In this document: one piece after another, positions 1 through 6,290 of the stretch
How positions within the stretch are numbered: the stretch's first letter is position 1
Layout: every line of letters starts with the position of its first letter
DNA from: Porphyromonadaceae bacterium UBA4277
GTDB lineage: Bacteria > Bacteroidota > Bacteroidia > Bacteroidales > Muribaculaceae
Assembly: GCA_002395965.1 (NCBI GenBank)
Contig: DGVT01000109.1
Location: forward strand, 2,489-15,772
Reading direction: 5' to 3'
Length of the DNA stretch: 13,284 nucleotides
Position numbers and translations under genes: made by a program
Notes under the pieces: model-generated
Database searches by the model: none
What the model was told of the DNA's origin: nothing
What the model saw: the letters and a program-made list of their open reading frames with translations, nothing else

Positions 1-808
1 GACGGTCGGTAATCTTGTGCATGAAATCAACACCAGCGTTCAATGCCAAGTGCTGGTTGGGCGAGTAGGTGAACTTCTGCCCCACGTTATAGGCACGGTA
101 TCCAGTGAAGAATGGTGCAATAGTGGGTTGAGTTTCGGTGTCAGACCCTTTCACATACTCCAAATTGTTGTTCTGGTAACTATTAGCTCTATCGTGAGAG
201 AACGAAGTGTAGGAGCCAAAGCCATTCTTGTAGATGTCGAGAGTCACATTCTCGGTAAAGATACCGTGACCGCTCACGCGGGTGTTGCTCGTTGCGCTCA
301 CCAGCTGCTGGGTGGGCTGGTCGGTGATGATGTTAATCACACCTGCAATGGCATCAGAGCCATAAAGCGACGATGCGGCACCATCGAGCACCTCGATGCG
401 CTTCACGCGCTCCATGTTTATGCGATTCAGATCAACGTTGCTCGAGATGTCGCCAGTAAGTTTTTGACCATTGATCAGGATTAGAATGTACTTGTTGCCC
501 AATCCGTTAAGGCGCAAAAACGTACCCATTGAGTTGGGCGACATCGACACCTGAGGCATCATGCGGGTGATGGCTGCGTCGAAGGTGGTGATGCCTTGCT
601 CGCGGATTTCCTGACTGCTGAGCACATGCACTGGTGTGGCGGTGCTCTTCAAGCGCTGGTGGTGGCCAGAGCCTGTTACTACTACGGGATTTAAAGTATA
701 AATGCGACCCATCATCGACGAGTCGTTGCGTTCCATCTTGTGGATTTGGGAAAAAGCGGCACTCCCCATTGAGAGTGCCACTATTAGGATAAGAAATTTT
801 TTTATCAT
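1..808 (-). CDS. TonB-dependent outer-membrane receptor, N-terminal part (runs off left edge)
   Basis: The frame starts at an ATG at 806-808 and stays open for 269 codons to the window edge, so the C-terminal barrel is missing. Residues 1-20 form a signal peptide (MIKKF, hydrophobic core, AAFS|Q). A TonB-box-like stretch (NPVVVTGSG) lies at 40-48. A plug domain follows to about residue 163, with NGLGNKYILILINGQ (101-115) and the hallmark LYGSDAIAGVINIIT (148-162). Barrel strands begin afterwards. No carboxypeptidase-like N-terminal domain is present, so it resembles BtuB/FepA-type receptors and not SusC types. The gene follows the CbiK-like gene by only 11 bases and should be the third gene of the cobalamin-riboswitch operon. 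Its substrate is unknown; a corrinoid, metal-tetrapyrrole or heme is inferred from context alone. It is clearly a diverged paralogue of the receptor at 1907-4045, sharing the plug motif but not the N-terminal sequence. Confidence 0.92.
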   Translation of the reverse strand, partial: MIKKFLILIVALSMGSAAFSQIHKMERNDSSMMGRIYTLNPVVVTGSGHHQRLKSTATPVHVLSSQEIREQGITTFDAAITRMMPQVSMSPNSMGTFLRLNGLGNKYILILINGQKLTGDISSNVDLNRINMERVKRIEVLDGAASSLYGSDAIAGVINIITDQPTQQLVSATSNTRVSGHGIFTENVTLDIYKNGFGSYTSFSHDRANSYQNNNLEYVKGSDTETQPTIAPFFTGYRAYNVGQKFTYSPNQHLALNAGVDFMHKITDR

Positions 809-819
809 TAAAAACCCAA

Positions 820-1920
820 TTATTCAGGATTCTTGCTGTGATAGTAGTCCAGAGGCTCGCCGGCGATGGCATCACTGGTATGATTCATCCAAATTTGGCG
901 AATGGTGGGAAGCTCAAGCAGACCTTTTTCAATCATTGTTGAGTTGTTGCACTCGTAACCCAGGTGGAAGAAGTACATCTTCCAAGAAGTATCCTCAACT
1001 TCTCCTTCATCATTGGGAGTGAACTTCACGCCATCCCAGTTGTCATCGTCGTCACCGGCCATGTCGTTGTGACCATGGTCACCGTCAATCGACATCAAGG
1101 GGTGGCAATATACCTTGCCGCTGGTGAAGCCGGCAGCTACCATGCGGTCATAAACATTGGTCTTGAAGTTGTTCATCATGTCAACGGTGCCCACAAAGTA
1201 GTTCTTGCTGTATGTCTGAAGAGCCTCCTCGAGCTGAGTATAACGAATGTTAGCCTTGTAGGTGTCATACGAGTCGGGATTACCATGACCCATAAAGGCA
1301 ACTACACCTTCAGCAGCCTGGGTCTTGTAAAGCTTGTTCAGCTCTTCGGCAACCTTGTTAACATCGGCATCGGCATCTTGCAACAGGGGCACACCAAGTT
1401 TCAGGGTCACGTTAGCCAGGTAGTTGTCGTCGATGTCACCGTTGGCATTGTTAGCGAAGTCCTTAATGTAGTTAATCACGCGTGTGTATTCCTCGCCAGG
1501 AATTACCTGAAGTGATTGAACAACGATTTCGCTATATTTCACACCATTCTGTGCAAATGCTGTCAGCCAGAAGGGAGGTGCATAGAAGTTGCGAGGATCA
1601 ACATTCTCACCAGCAGCGGCACGGTTGATGCAGATAGCCGAAGAGAACGACAGGAACACGTCATAGCCGGGGAACTTCTGCTTGTAAGCCTCTACGGTTC
1701 CATCAAATGCATCATAAGCCTGCTCCCAAGTCGAACCGAATGCAACCAGCAGAATAACTTTTGAATTCTTTTTCTGTGACTTTACGGTCTCATTAACAGC
1801 CTTCTGATAGGCGGTGTAGTTGTTTGTGGGCTCATCGTTCTTGTCATCTTTACAAGATGTGAAGAAAACGCCCATGCAGATTGCCAGCATGGCAATCATC
1901 ATTGATTTAATCTTCATCAT
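820..1920 (-). CDS. cbiK: CbiK-family cobalt/metal chelatase lipoprotein
   Basis: This 366-residue protein belongs to the CbiK family of anaerobic sirohydrochlorin cobaltochelatases. Visible family marks are VILLVAFGSTWEQA (55-68), VQSLQVIPGEEY (134-145), FMGHGNP (209-215, candidate catalytic His212) and PLMSIDGDHGHNDMAGDDDDNW (274-295, candidate metal ligand His282). The N-terminus is a lipoprotein signal ending in FFTSC, with Cys23 as the likely lipidated residue, so it should be exported and membrane-anchored, unlike cytoplasmic CbiK. Family precedents, from memory, are the periplasmic CbiK of Desulfovibrio vulgaris and the Porphyromonas IhtB lipoprotein, a CbiK-like heme-binding protein encoded beside a TonB receptor. 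The role here may be metal insertion/removal or tetrapyrrole capture. The start overlaps the upstream receptor gene by 14 bases, suggesting translational coupling. A second ATG follows immediately at 1915-1917. The expected metal-site Glu in GTVEG appears as Asp247 (GTVDM). Confidence 0.9.
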   Translation of the reverse strand: MMKIKSMMIAMLAICMGVFFTSCKDDKNDEPTNNYTAYQKAVNETVKSQKKNSKVILLVAFGSTWEQAYDAFDGTVEAYKQKFPGYDVFLSFSSAICINRAAAGENVDPRNFYAPPFWLTAFAQNGVKYSEIVVQSLQVIPGEEYTRVINYIKDFANNANGDIDDNYLANVTLKLGVPLLQDADADVNKVAEELNKLYKTQAAEGVVAFMGHGNPDSYDTYKANIRYTQLEEALQTYSKNYFVGTVDMMNNFKTNVYDRMVAAGFTSGKVYCHPLMSIDGDHGHNDMAGDDDDNWDGVKFTPNDEGEVEDTSWKMYFFHLGYECNNSTMIEKGLLELPTIRQIWMNHTSDAIAGEPLDYYHSKNPE

Positions 1921-4045
1921 AGTTTTGTTTTTTGGAATTTAATTTATATTTGTTGTTAAGCTTTTTGCCTTGATTGAAACGGATGGTGAAGGTTGCATAT
2001 ACCGTGGTGCCTGGCGTGGTGGTGCCCAGATGCAGGCCATGAGGTGTGCGGTCGCAGTAGTTGAAGATGTTGTCAACACCGGCCTCAAGGCGGTAGCTCA
2101 TGGTGCGTGAATGACCCAGGTCGTGTGTGGTGGAGATGCGCCATATCTGGTAGCCTTTACCATTGCCGTCGTCCTGATAGTAGCGAGTGCTCGACATGCG
2201 CCCGTACAAGCCCACGCCCAGTTGATAATTCGGAGTAAATCGGTGTCCCCAGGTCGCAAAGAAGTTACCTTTGTGGTGAGCTGTGCCGTCAATAGTCACC
2301 TTGCGCATCTTGTCGTGGTTGGTGTCATACTGATTGGCATCGGTATTGAGGTAACTATAGCCTAAACCGAATGCAAACTCTCGCCAATTATAATGCACAT
2401 TCACATCAACGCCCATCGTCTTGGCATCCTCTATGTTCTGATACTGACGGGTTTTAATAGGGTCGTACTGAATAATATACTCGTCGGGGGCCTGATAGTT
2501 GGGAATGGTTACCAGGGCTATCATGTCGTTCACCTTATTATAATAACCCGTTACTGTTATGTTCAAGCCCCTCCAGCCATACTCGCCGCTCAGTGCAAAG
2601 TAGTTGCTCGTTTGAGGCTTCAGATCGGGGTTGCCCAGATACAGGTAGGTGCCGCTCATTTGACGCACATAGCGGTAAAAGAGTTCACGGATTGCCGGGG
2701 TCTTGAAACCCTGACTCCAGGTGGCACGCAATCGCCATATATTTCCCGGTTTCCACATGGCCGACACTTTCGGAGTGAATTTTGAACCAAACTGCTCGTT
2801 CTGGTTAAACCGCACTCCGGCCGTGATATTGAAATTCGGTATCAGGTTAAACTCATCCTGAACATAGACGGCAGCGGTCCAGTCGCTGGCCTTGCCTCCC
2901 TTGACACGCGTGGGAGCTTTCAACCAGTCATATCTGTACTCTGCACCGGCACTCAGCCTATTCTCGTATGGGAGCGTGAACACACTCTTCAGCGTGGCCA
3001 TGGTGCGTTGCTGGTCACTCTGCAGTTCCTTTTGGTCGGGCAGGTAGGGATAATAGGGATAATAAGGAGTCCCTGCGCTTTTATCGTAGTCCTCCACAAG
3101 CGTGGTGGCTGTATAGTAATAATAGTAGGCATGACGGTTCCAGTCCACGTCAAGCGAAACGAAGTCTGTCTTGGAACGCTGCCACTTGCCTCCAACAGCA
3201 GCCGAGCCGTTGTGATACTCCATGTCCCACGTCTTCACGTCGTAGTGAGGGTGACGTCCACTCACGCGGTAGATGCGTTTCCAGTAGGTGCTACCCTCGG
3301 CATACAGCTCCCAGTCGCGCGACGGCTGATAAGTGATGCGCTCCGACACTTGCCAATTCGTGTGACGGTTCACCGTCTTATTGCGCGAATCGGTGATGGG
3401 ATCTTCGGTGGGCAAAGTGTGCTCAACAGCGGTATTTTGCCAGCCATCGCTGTGCTGCAGCTGGAAGTTAGTGTAAGAGCTCACTTTCCCATACCTGAGC
3501 GACAATCCGTTGTGCTGGCGCACATCGCCATAACTGCCCACACGGGTGGTGTTCTCAACGAGCACTCCCTCGTCGCGATGCTTCTTGGTGATGATGTTCA
3601 CCACACCGGCGATGGCATCAGAGCCATAGAGCGCACTCGACGCGCCTTTTACTATCTCAATCTTCTCGATGTTCTGCGGGTCGATGAGCGACAGCTCGTT
3701 CTGGCCGCCCACATCACCGTGGATGCGCTTGCCGTCAATCAAGATGAGAATGTAGGAGTTACCCAGGCCGTTGAGCTGCATCTGAGAGCCCATATCGTCC
3801 TGGTTGAATGCAAACGACGCAGTGAGGCCACCAAGGATCTCCTCAATGCTCTTGCCAGCATAGTTGCGAAGCATTTTGCCGGTAATCACCTCGGTTTGAA
3901 CAGGGGCGTTCTTAAGTAAATGCGGAGTGCCCGTACCAGTCACAACCACCTCCGACAGATTGACCTGCATTGAGTCAGTCTGAGAGAAAGCGGCAAAACG
4001 CACGCAAAATGCTAGCAATAAAAAGATATAAGCCTTTTTTTTCAT
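1907..4045 (-). CDS. btuB: BtuB-like TonB-dependent receptor (cobalamin/corrinoid uptake)
   Basis: This is an outer-membrane TonB-dependent receptor of 712 residues. I place the start at the ATG at 4043-4045, which gives a clean signal peptide (MKKKAYIFLLL...FAAFS|Q). A longer reading from a GTG at 4078 would put 11 non-signal residues in front and cover the leader hairpin. A TonB box (SEVVVTGTG, 31-39) is followed by the plug (about 45-155), including LNGLGNSYILILIDGKRI and ALYGSDAIAGVVNIITKK. The rest is a beta barrel with many aromatic strand ends; GVDNIFNY lies near the C-terminus. It is somewhat longer than E. coli BtuB. The cobalamin riboswitch directly upstream makes a corrinoid the best substrate guess. 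After the usual terminal strand ending in Phe690 there is an odd 22-residue polar, Lys/Asn-rich tail encoded by very AT-rich DNA. No BtuG or BtuH partner is visible. Confidence 0.88.
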   Translation of the reverse strand: MKKKAYIFLLLAFCVRFAAFSQTDSMQVNLSEVVVTGTGTPHLLKNAPVQTEVITGKMLRNYAGKSIEEILGGLTASFAFNQDDMGSQMQLNGLGNSYILILIDGKRIHGDVGGQNELSLIDPQNIEKIEIVKGASSALYGSDAIAGVVNIITKKHRDEGVLVENTTRVGSYGDVRQHNGLSLRYGKVSSYTNFQLQHSDGWQNTAVEHTLPTEDPITDSRNKTVNRHTNWQVSERITYQPSRDWELYAEGSTYWKRIYRVSGRHPHYDVKTWDMEYHNGSAAVGGKWQRSKTDFVSLDVDWNRHAYYYYYTATTLVEDYDKSAGTPYYPYYPYLPDQKELQSDQQRTMATLKSVFTLPYENRLSAGAEYRYDWLKAPTRVKGGKASDWTAAVYVQDEFNLIPNFNITAGVRFNQNEQFGSKFTPKVSAMWKPGNIWRLRATWSQGFKTPAIRELFYRYVRQMSGTYLYLGNPDLKPQTSNYFALSGEYGWRGLNITVTGYYNKVNDMIALVTIPNYQAPDEYIIQYDPIKTRQYQNIEDAKTMGVDVNVHYNWREFAFGLGYSYLNTDANQYDTNHDKMRKVTIDGTAHHKGNFFATWGHRFTPNYQLGVGLYGRMSSTRYYQDDGNGKGYQIWRISTTHDLGHSRTMSYRLEAGVDNIFNYCDRTPHGLHLGTTTPGTTVYATFTIRFNQGKKLNNKYKLNSKKQNYDED

Positions 4046-4054
4046 TGTTATGCC

Positions 4055-4072
4055 CCACTTGTTCCTGAGTGG
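4055..4072 (-). promoter_or_regulatory. Leader hairpin in front of the btuB start
   Basis: On the minus strand CCACT (4072-4068) can pair with AGTGG (4059-4055) around an 8-base loop. With two short bulges the stem can be extended by a closing GC pair. The 3' arm ends 9 bases before the ATG at 4045, so a folded hairpin would cover the ribosome-landing zone. In known cobalamin riboswitches such a downstream hairpin often acts as the expression platform. That role is inferred here; the hairpin itself is short. Confidence 0.45.
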
Positions 4073-4094
4073 TCGCACTTTTAGTAATTTAACA

Positions 4095-4264
4095 ATAATT
4101 GTAGCAGGTCTTCTGACTTACCCCTTTTAGGTTTCGCCTTCCCAGCCATCGCAACGACCAGTGGCATGCGTGAAACCCAACTTTACGGGGATTACAGCTG
4201 CAGGTACAGTTCCTGACTCTCACAGGATTCCCTTGCATTGTGACAACGGAGTCATCACAATTAC
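4095..4264 (-). promoter_or_regulatory. Cobalamin riboswitch aptamer
   Basis: The minus strand carries the classic cobalamin aptamer consensus in order. AAGGGAATCC lies at 4235-4226, GCAGCTGTAAT at 4201-4191, GCCACTGG at 4165-4158, TGGGAAGGCGAAACC just downstream, and the B12 box AAGTCAGAAGACCTGC at 4119-4104. A closing P1 stem of 8 pairs can be drawn between 4264-4257 and 4102-4095, with one G-U. The aptamer starts about 10 bases after the likely transcription start and ends about 50 bases before the btuB start. It should repress btuB and the coupled downstream genes when adenosyl- or methylcobalamin is bound. No rho-independent terminator is visible between aptamer and start codon, so translational control is more likely than attenuation. 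Confidence 0.95.
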
Positions 4265-4279
4265 CACAAAATTTCGCCG

Positions 4280-4311
4280 CAAAGGTATAACTTTTTTCCC
4301 ATCCCACCAAA
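4280..4311 (-). promoter_or_regulatory. Bacteroidota-type promoter of the riboswitch-btuB operon
   Basis: On the minus strand a -33 element TTTG (4311-4308) is followed after 20 bases by the -7 element TACCTTTG (4287-4280), which matches the Bacteroidota consensus TAnnTTTG exactly. Transcription would begin roughly at 4271-4276, immediately before the aptamer P1 stem. Confidence 0.8.
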
Positions 4312-4404
4312 TTTCCTAACCCTAAACCAACACATTTAAACCAGACTGCCGTTTTTTCAGGAGAAAAGTCTGTTTTATCGTACTCTTCTAATTCCAACTC
4401 CATC

Positions 4405-4635
4405 TTATTCCATCAATTCCTTTGGTTCACTCTTTGGGTCATCCTTTGGGTCATTGAGGATGACGGTGTCGCCGCAGCCGGAGTGGACTGGGATGAAGAC
4501 GTTGATGAACGTGCGCTCGTCGTTGGTCTCGATGATGGCGCGTGGCGAGCCGTTTTTCTTCAGTTCGCTCTGAATGGTGGGGATGCCGGTCGCCTCGTCC
4601 GAGTCAACGCCCACAAGGATGTAGCCGCCGCCCAT
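4405..4635 (-). pseudogene. Short AlbA_2/RecG-like ATP-binding protein remnant
   Basis: This is an open frame of 76 codons from an ATG at 4633-4635, with an in-frame TAG six codons upstream. The first part (GGGYILVGVD) resembles the glycine-rich strand of AlbA_2 (Schlafen-like) domains. The middle (TGIPTIQ...LKKNGSPRAIIETNDERTFINVFIPVH) resembles the C-terminal part of COG2865-type 'RecG-like' ATP-binding proteins of Bacteroidales, as I remember them. In full-length relatives these two pieces are separated by a few hundred residues, so the frame looks like an internally deleted remnant. The last residues are a tetrapeptide repeat (NDPK-DDPK-SEPK). It follows the HerA-like gene by 64 bases with no clear terminator and could be transcribed with it. 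It could instead be an intact small gene of unknown function. Confidence 0.5.
4420..4455 (-). repeat. Three tandem 12-base units
   Basis: Three adjacent 12-base units lie at 4420-4431, 4432-4443 and 4444-4455 (plus strand CTTTGGTTCACT, CTTTGGGTCATC, CTTTGGGTCATT). Read on the minus strand they encode NDPK-DDPK-SEPK at the end of the small frame at 4405-4635. The unit length keeps the frame, so copy-number change would be tolerated. Confidence 0.75.
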
Positions 4636-4699
4636 CGTTGTCGATAGTGACTAATATCTTATATTTCGAGTTTTTGAAATAGGTGATTATTGATATTGT

Positions 4700-6283
4700 T
4701 TATATCAAATGTGTTACGTTGATTTTCTTGTACTTGTTACCCATGCCGAGGGCAAACGCCATCTGATCTTTGATAATCAGCTCGCCTTTTTGAAGCCCGG
4801 CTATGGCTGTGCGGATGTCTTGCAGTTCGCTGCCACTCACGCCGTACAAGTCGCGGATCACTCGGTCGTCGATGGTCTGCTGCTTCATAATCAAGGGGTA
4901 TTGAGCGTTTGCATAGAAATCGAAGTATTTACTCTTGAAACTTGCCATATTTTGCGTTGCCAAAATAATGCTCAATCCCTTGTTGCGACCTACGGCGATG
5001 AGGTTGCGCAACGGGCGGTTGTCGAAGTCGAGCATATAGTGTGCCTCGTCGATGATGGTAAAGTGCCGAATTTGCACATATTCATCGTTGACTGCCTGCT
5101 TGTCGAGCAATTCATAAATGTTGTTGAGCTTCGACACCAGGAAGTACACAATCGCTTTTGCGATTGGGCCATCTTTGGGATAGCCGTCCATCTTCACAAT
5201 GTAGCAGTCACTGATGAGGTCGGCCTTGTCTTCAGCTTCAAAGATATTGGCTCGAACCAGTTGTTTCAGCACCGACGAAATCGTGTCGTCCTTGTTGGGG
5301 TCTTTCATCTTCGACTGGTATTGTTGCAACATCAATTCAAATGAAATGGGTGCTCCGTCGGTCGATTTATAAGCGTCAACAATGGCCTCGCTCAGCCGGT
5401 TGGTCATGTTGGCGCTTGCGCTCACCCGGTCGAGCGCAGCCAGTGCGCTCGCCATTTCGGTCGAATAAAGATTAACCTCGTTGATGTTGTGCCTCGTAAA
5501 GTCCTTGAACGGAGTGAACGGCAGCGGTTGCTCGATGGGGTCGAGAATAGCTGTGCGGTCAACATCGAAGTGCGTCAGCCAGTGGTTGTTCTGGATGTCG
5601 CTAAATTCACCTTTGTAGTCAAAGAGCAAGAAGTTCACCGGGTACGGTGATTCGCTCGACAAGGCGCGGAACTGCTGCATCAGCACAGCGAGCAAGTTTG
5701 TCTTGCCGCTGCCTGTCGCTCCAGCGATGATGATTTGAGCATTGGTCACGGAGCGGCTGTTAATGTCGAGCGTTGCCTCCATTTCCTCGTCGCCATAATT
5801 GCCGATGAGCAATTTGAGCGCAGGAATGTCGTTGCTCATTCTTGTGCGCGTGTTGGTAGCGAACAAGTAGTTGTCGAGATTGTTCTCTTGCATCAGGTAG
5901 TCGCGGCCACGCAGCATTTCGCTGGCGATGATGCGTGAAAGCGTGGCATTCTGTGACCAGTCTATATCGAGGTGGTTGTAACGTATTTTTAGCAATGCCG
6001 AATAGAGCGAGGCAAGGTTATTCATCGTGAAGAAACTCGGCACGATACGAGTCGAAGATGTCGAGAGCTGTATGTCCTGGAAATCTTCCGGCTTGCGTTT
6101 GTCGGTTTGATTTAGTCCCACAATAAAGCAGATGCGCATGACCTTGTTTAGCGTGAGTATCACACGTTTCTCTTTGCCCACTATTTGCGAGAGGTTGATT
6201 TTGCTTTCGATGAGTTCCTTAACGGGGTTAATCGCATCGAGCAGCCCCTCCATTTGTCGAGTATTTGAAAAATCTATTATCAT
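4700..6283 (-). CDS. HerA/DUF87-like P-loop ATPase with extra N-terminal domain
   Basis: This 527-residue protein has a HerA/FtsK-superfamily ATPase core. Walker A is GATGSGKT (188-195), an LLFDYKGEF strand lies at 219-227, Walker B is IIDEAH (410-415) and a sensor-like LATQN is at 441-445. HerA-type proteins form hexameric DNA-translocating motors. In defence systems they pair with nucleases or accompany Dnd/Dpt phosphorothioation loci (DndH/DptH). Residues 1-170 precede the motor and are not the usual HerA beta-barrel by eye. A helical stretch around 25-60 and a charged helix at 113-132 recall the small DndE protein, but this is weak. No nuclease motif is visible. It is the last gene of the five-gene operon, starting 7 bases after the DndD-like gene. 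It probably works with that ATPase, or loads or moves DNA for the Res nuclease. Confidence 0.85.
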   Translation of the reverse strand: MIIDFSNTRQMEGLLDAINPVKELIESKINLSQIVGKEKRVILTLNKVMRICFIVGLNQTDKRKPEDFQDIQLSTSSTRIVPSFFTMNNLASLYSALLKIRYNHLDIDWSQNATLSRIIASEMLRGRDYLMQENNLDNYLFATNTRTRMSNDIPALKLLIGNYGDEEMEATLDINSRSVTNAQIIIAGATGSGKTNLLAVLMQQFRALSSESPYPVNFLLFDYKGEFSDIQNNHWLTHFDVDRTAILDPIEQPLPFTPFKDFTRHNINEVNLYSTEMASALAALDRVSASANMTNRLSEAIVDAYKSTDGAPISFELMLQQYQSKMKDPNKDDTISSVLKQLVRANIFEAEDKADLISDCYIVKMDGYPKDGPIAKAIVYFLVSKLNNIYELLDKQAVNDEYVQIRHFTIIDEAHYMLDFDNRPLRNLIAVGRNKGLSIILATQNMASFKSKYFDFYANAQYPLIMKQQTIDDRVIRDLYGVSGSELQDIRTAIAGLQKGELIIKDQMAFALGMGNKYKKINVTHLI

Positions 6284-6290
6284 GGCTGCA

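Noticed and set aside
3008..3919. A 303-codon plus-strand open frame opposite the BtuB-like receptor
   Set aside because: It is the antisense shadow of a clear receptor gene, with no recognisable domain, and its long open run comes from the codon bias of the opposite strand.
4046..4078. Extension of the btuB start to a GTG at 4078
   Set aside because: It would add 11 residues before a well-formed signal peptide and translate through the leader hairpin; the ATG at 4045 is the better start.
4089..4403. A 104-codon minus-strand open frame beginning MELELEEYDK
   Set aside because: It covers the promoter and nearly the whole cobalamin aptamer. The later residues simply translate conserved riboswitch sequence, so it is not considered a gene.
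4636..4699. Terminator after the HerA-like gene
   Set aside because: A TATTTC/GAAATA stem can be drawn, but it is AT-only in most pairs and lacks a following T-run, so it is not convincing.
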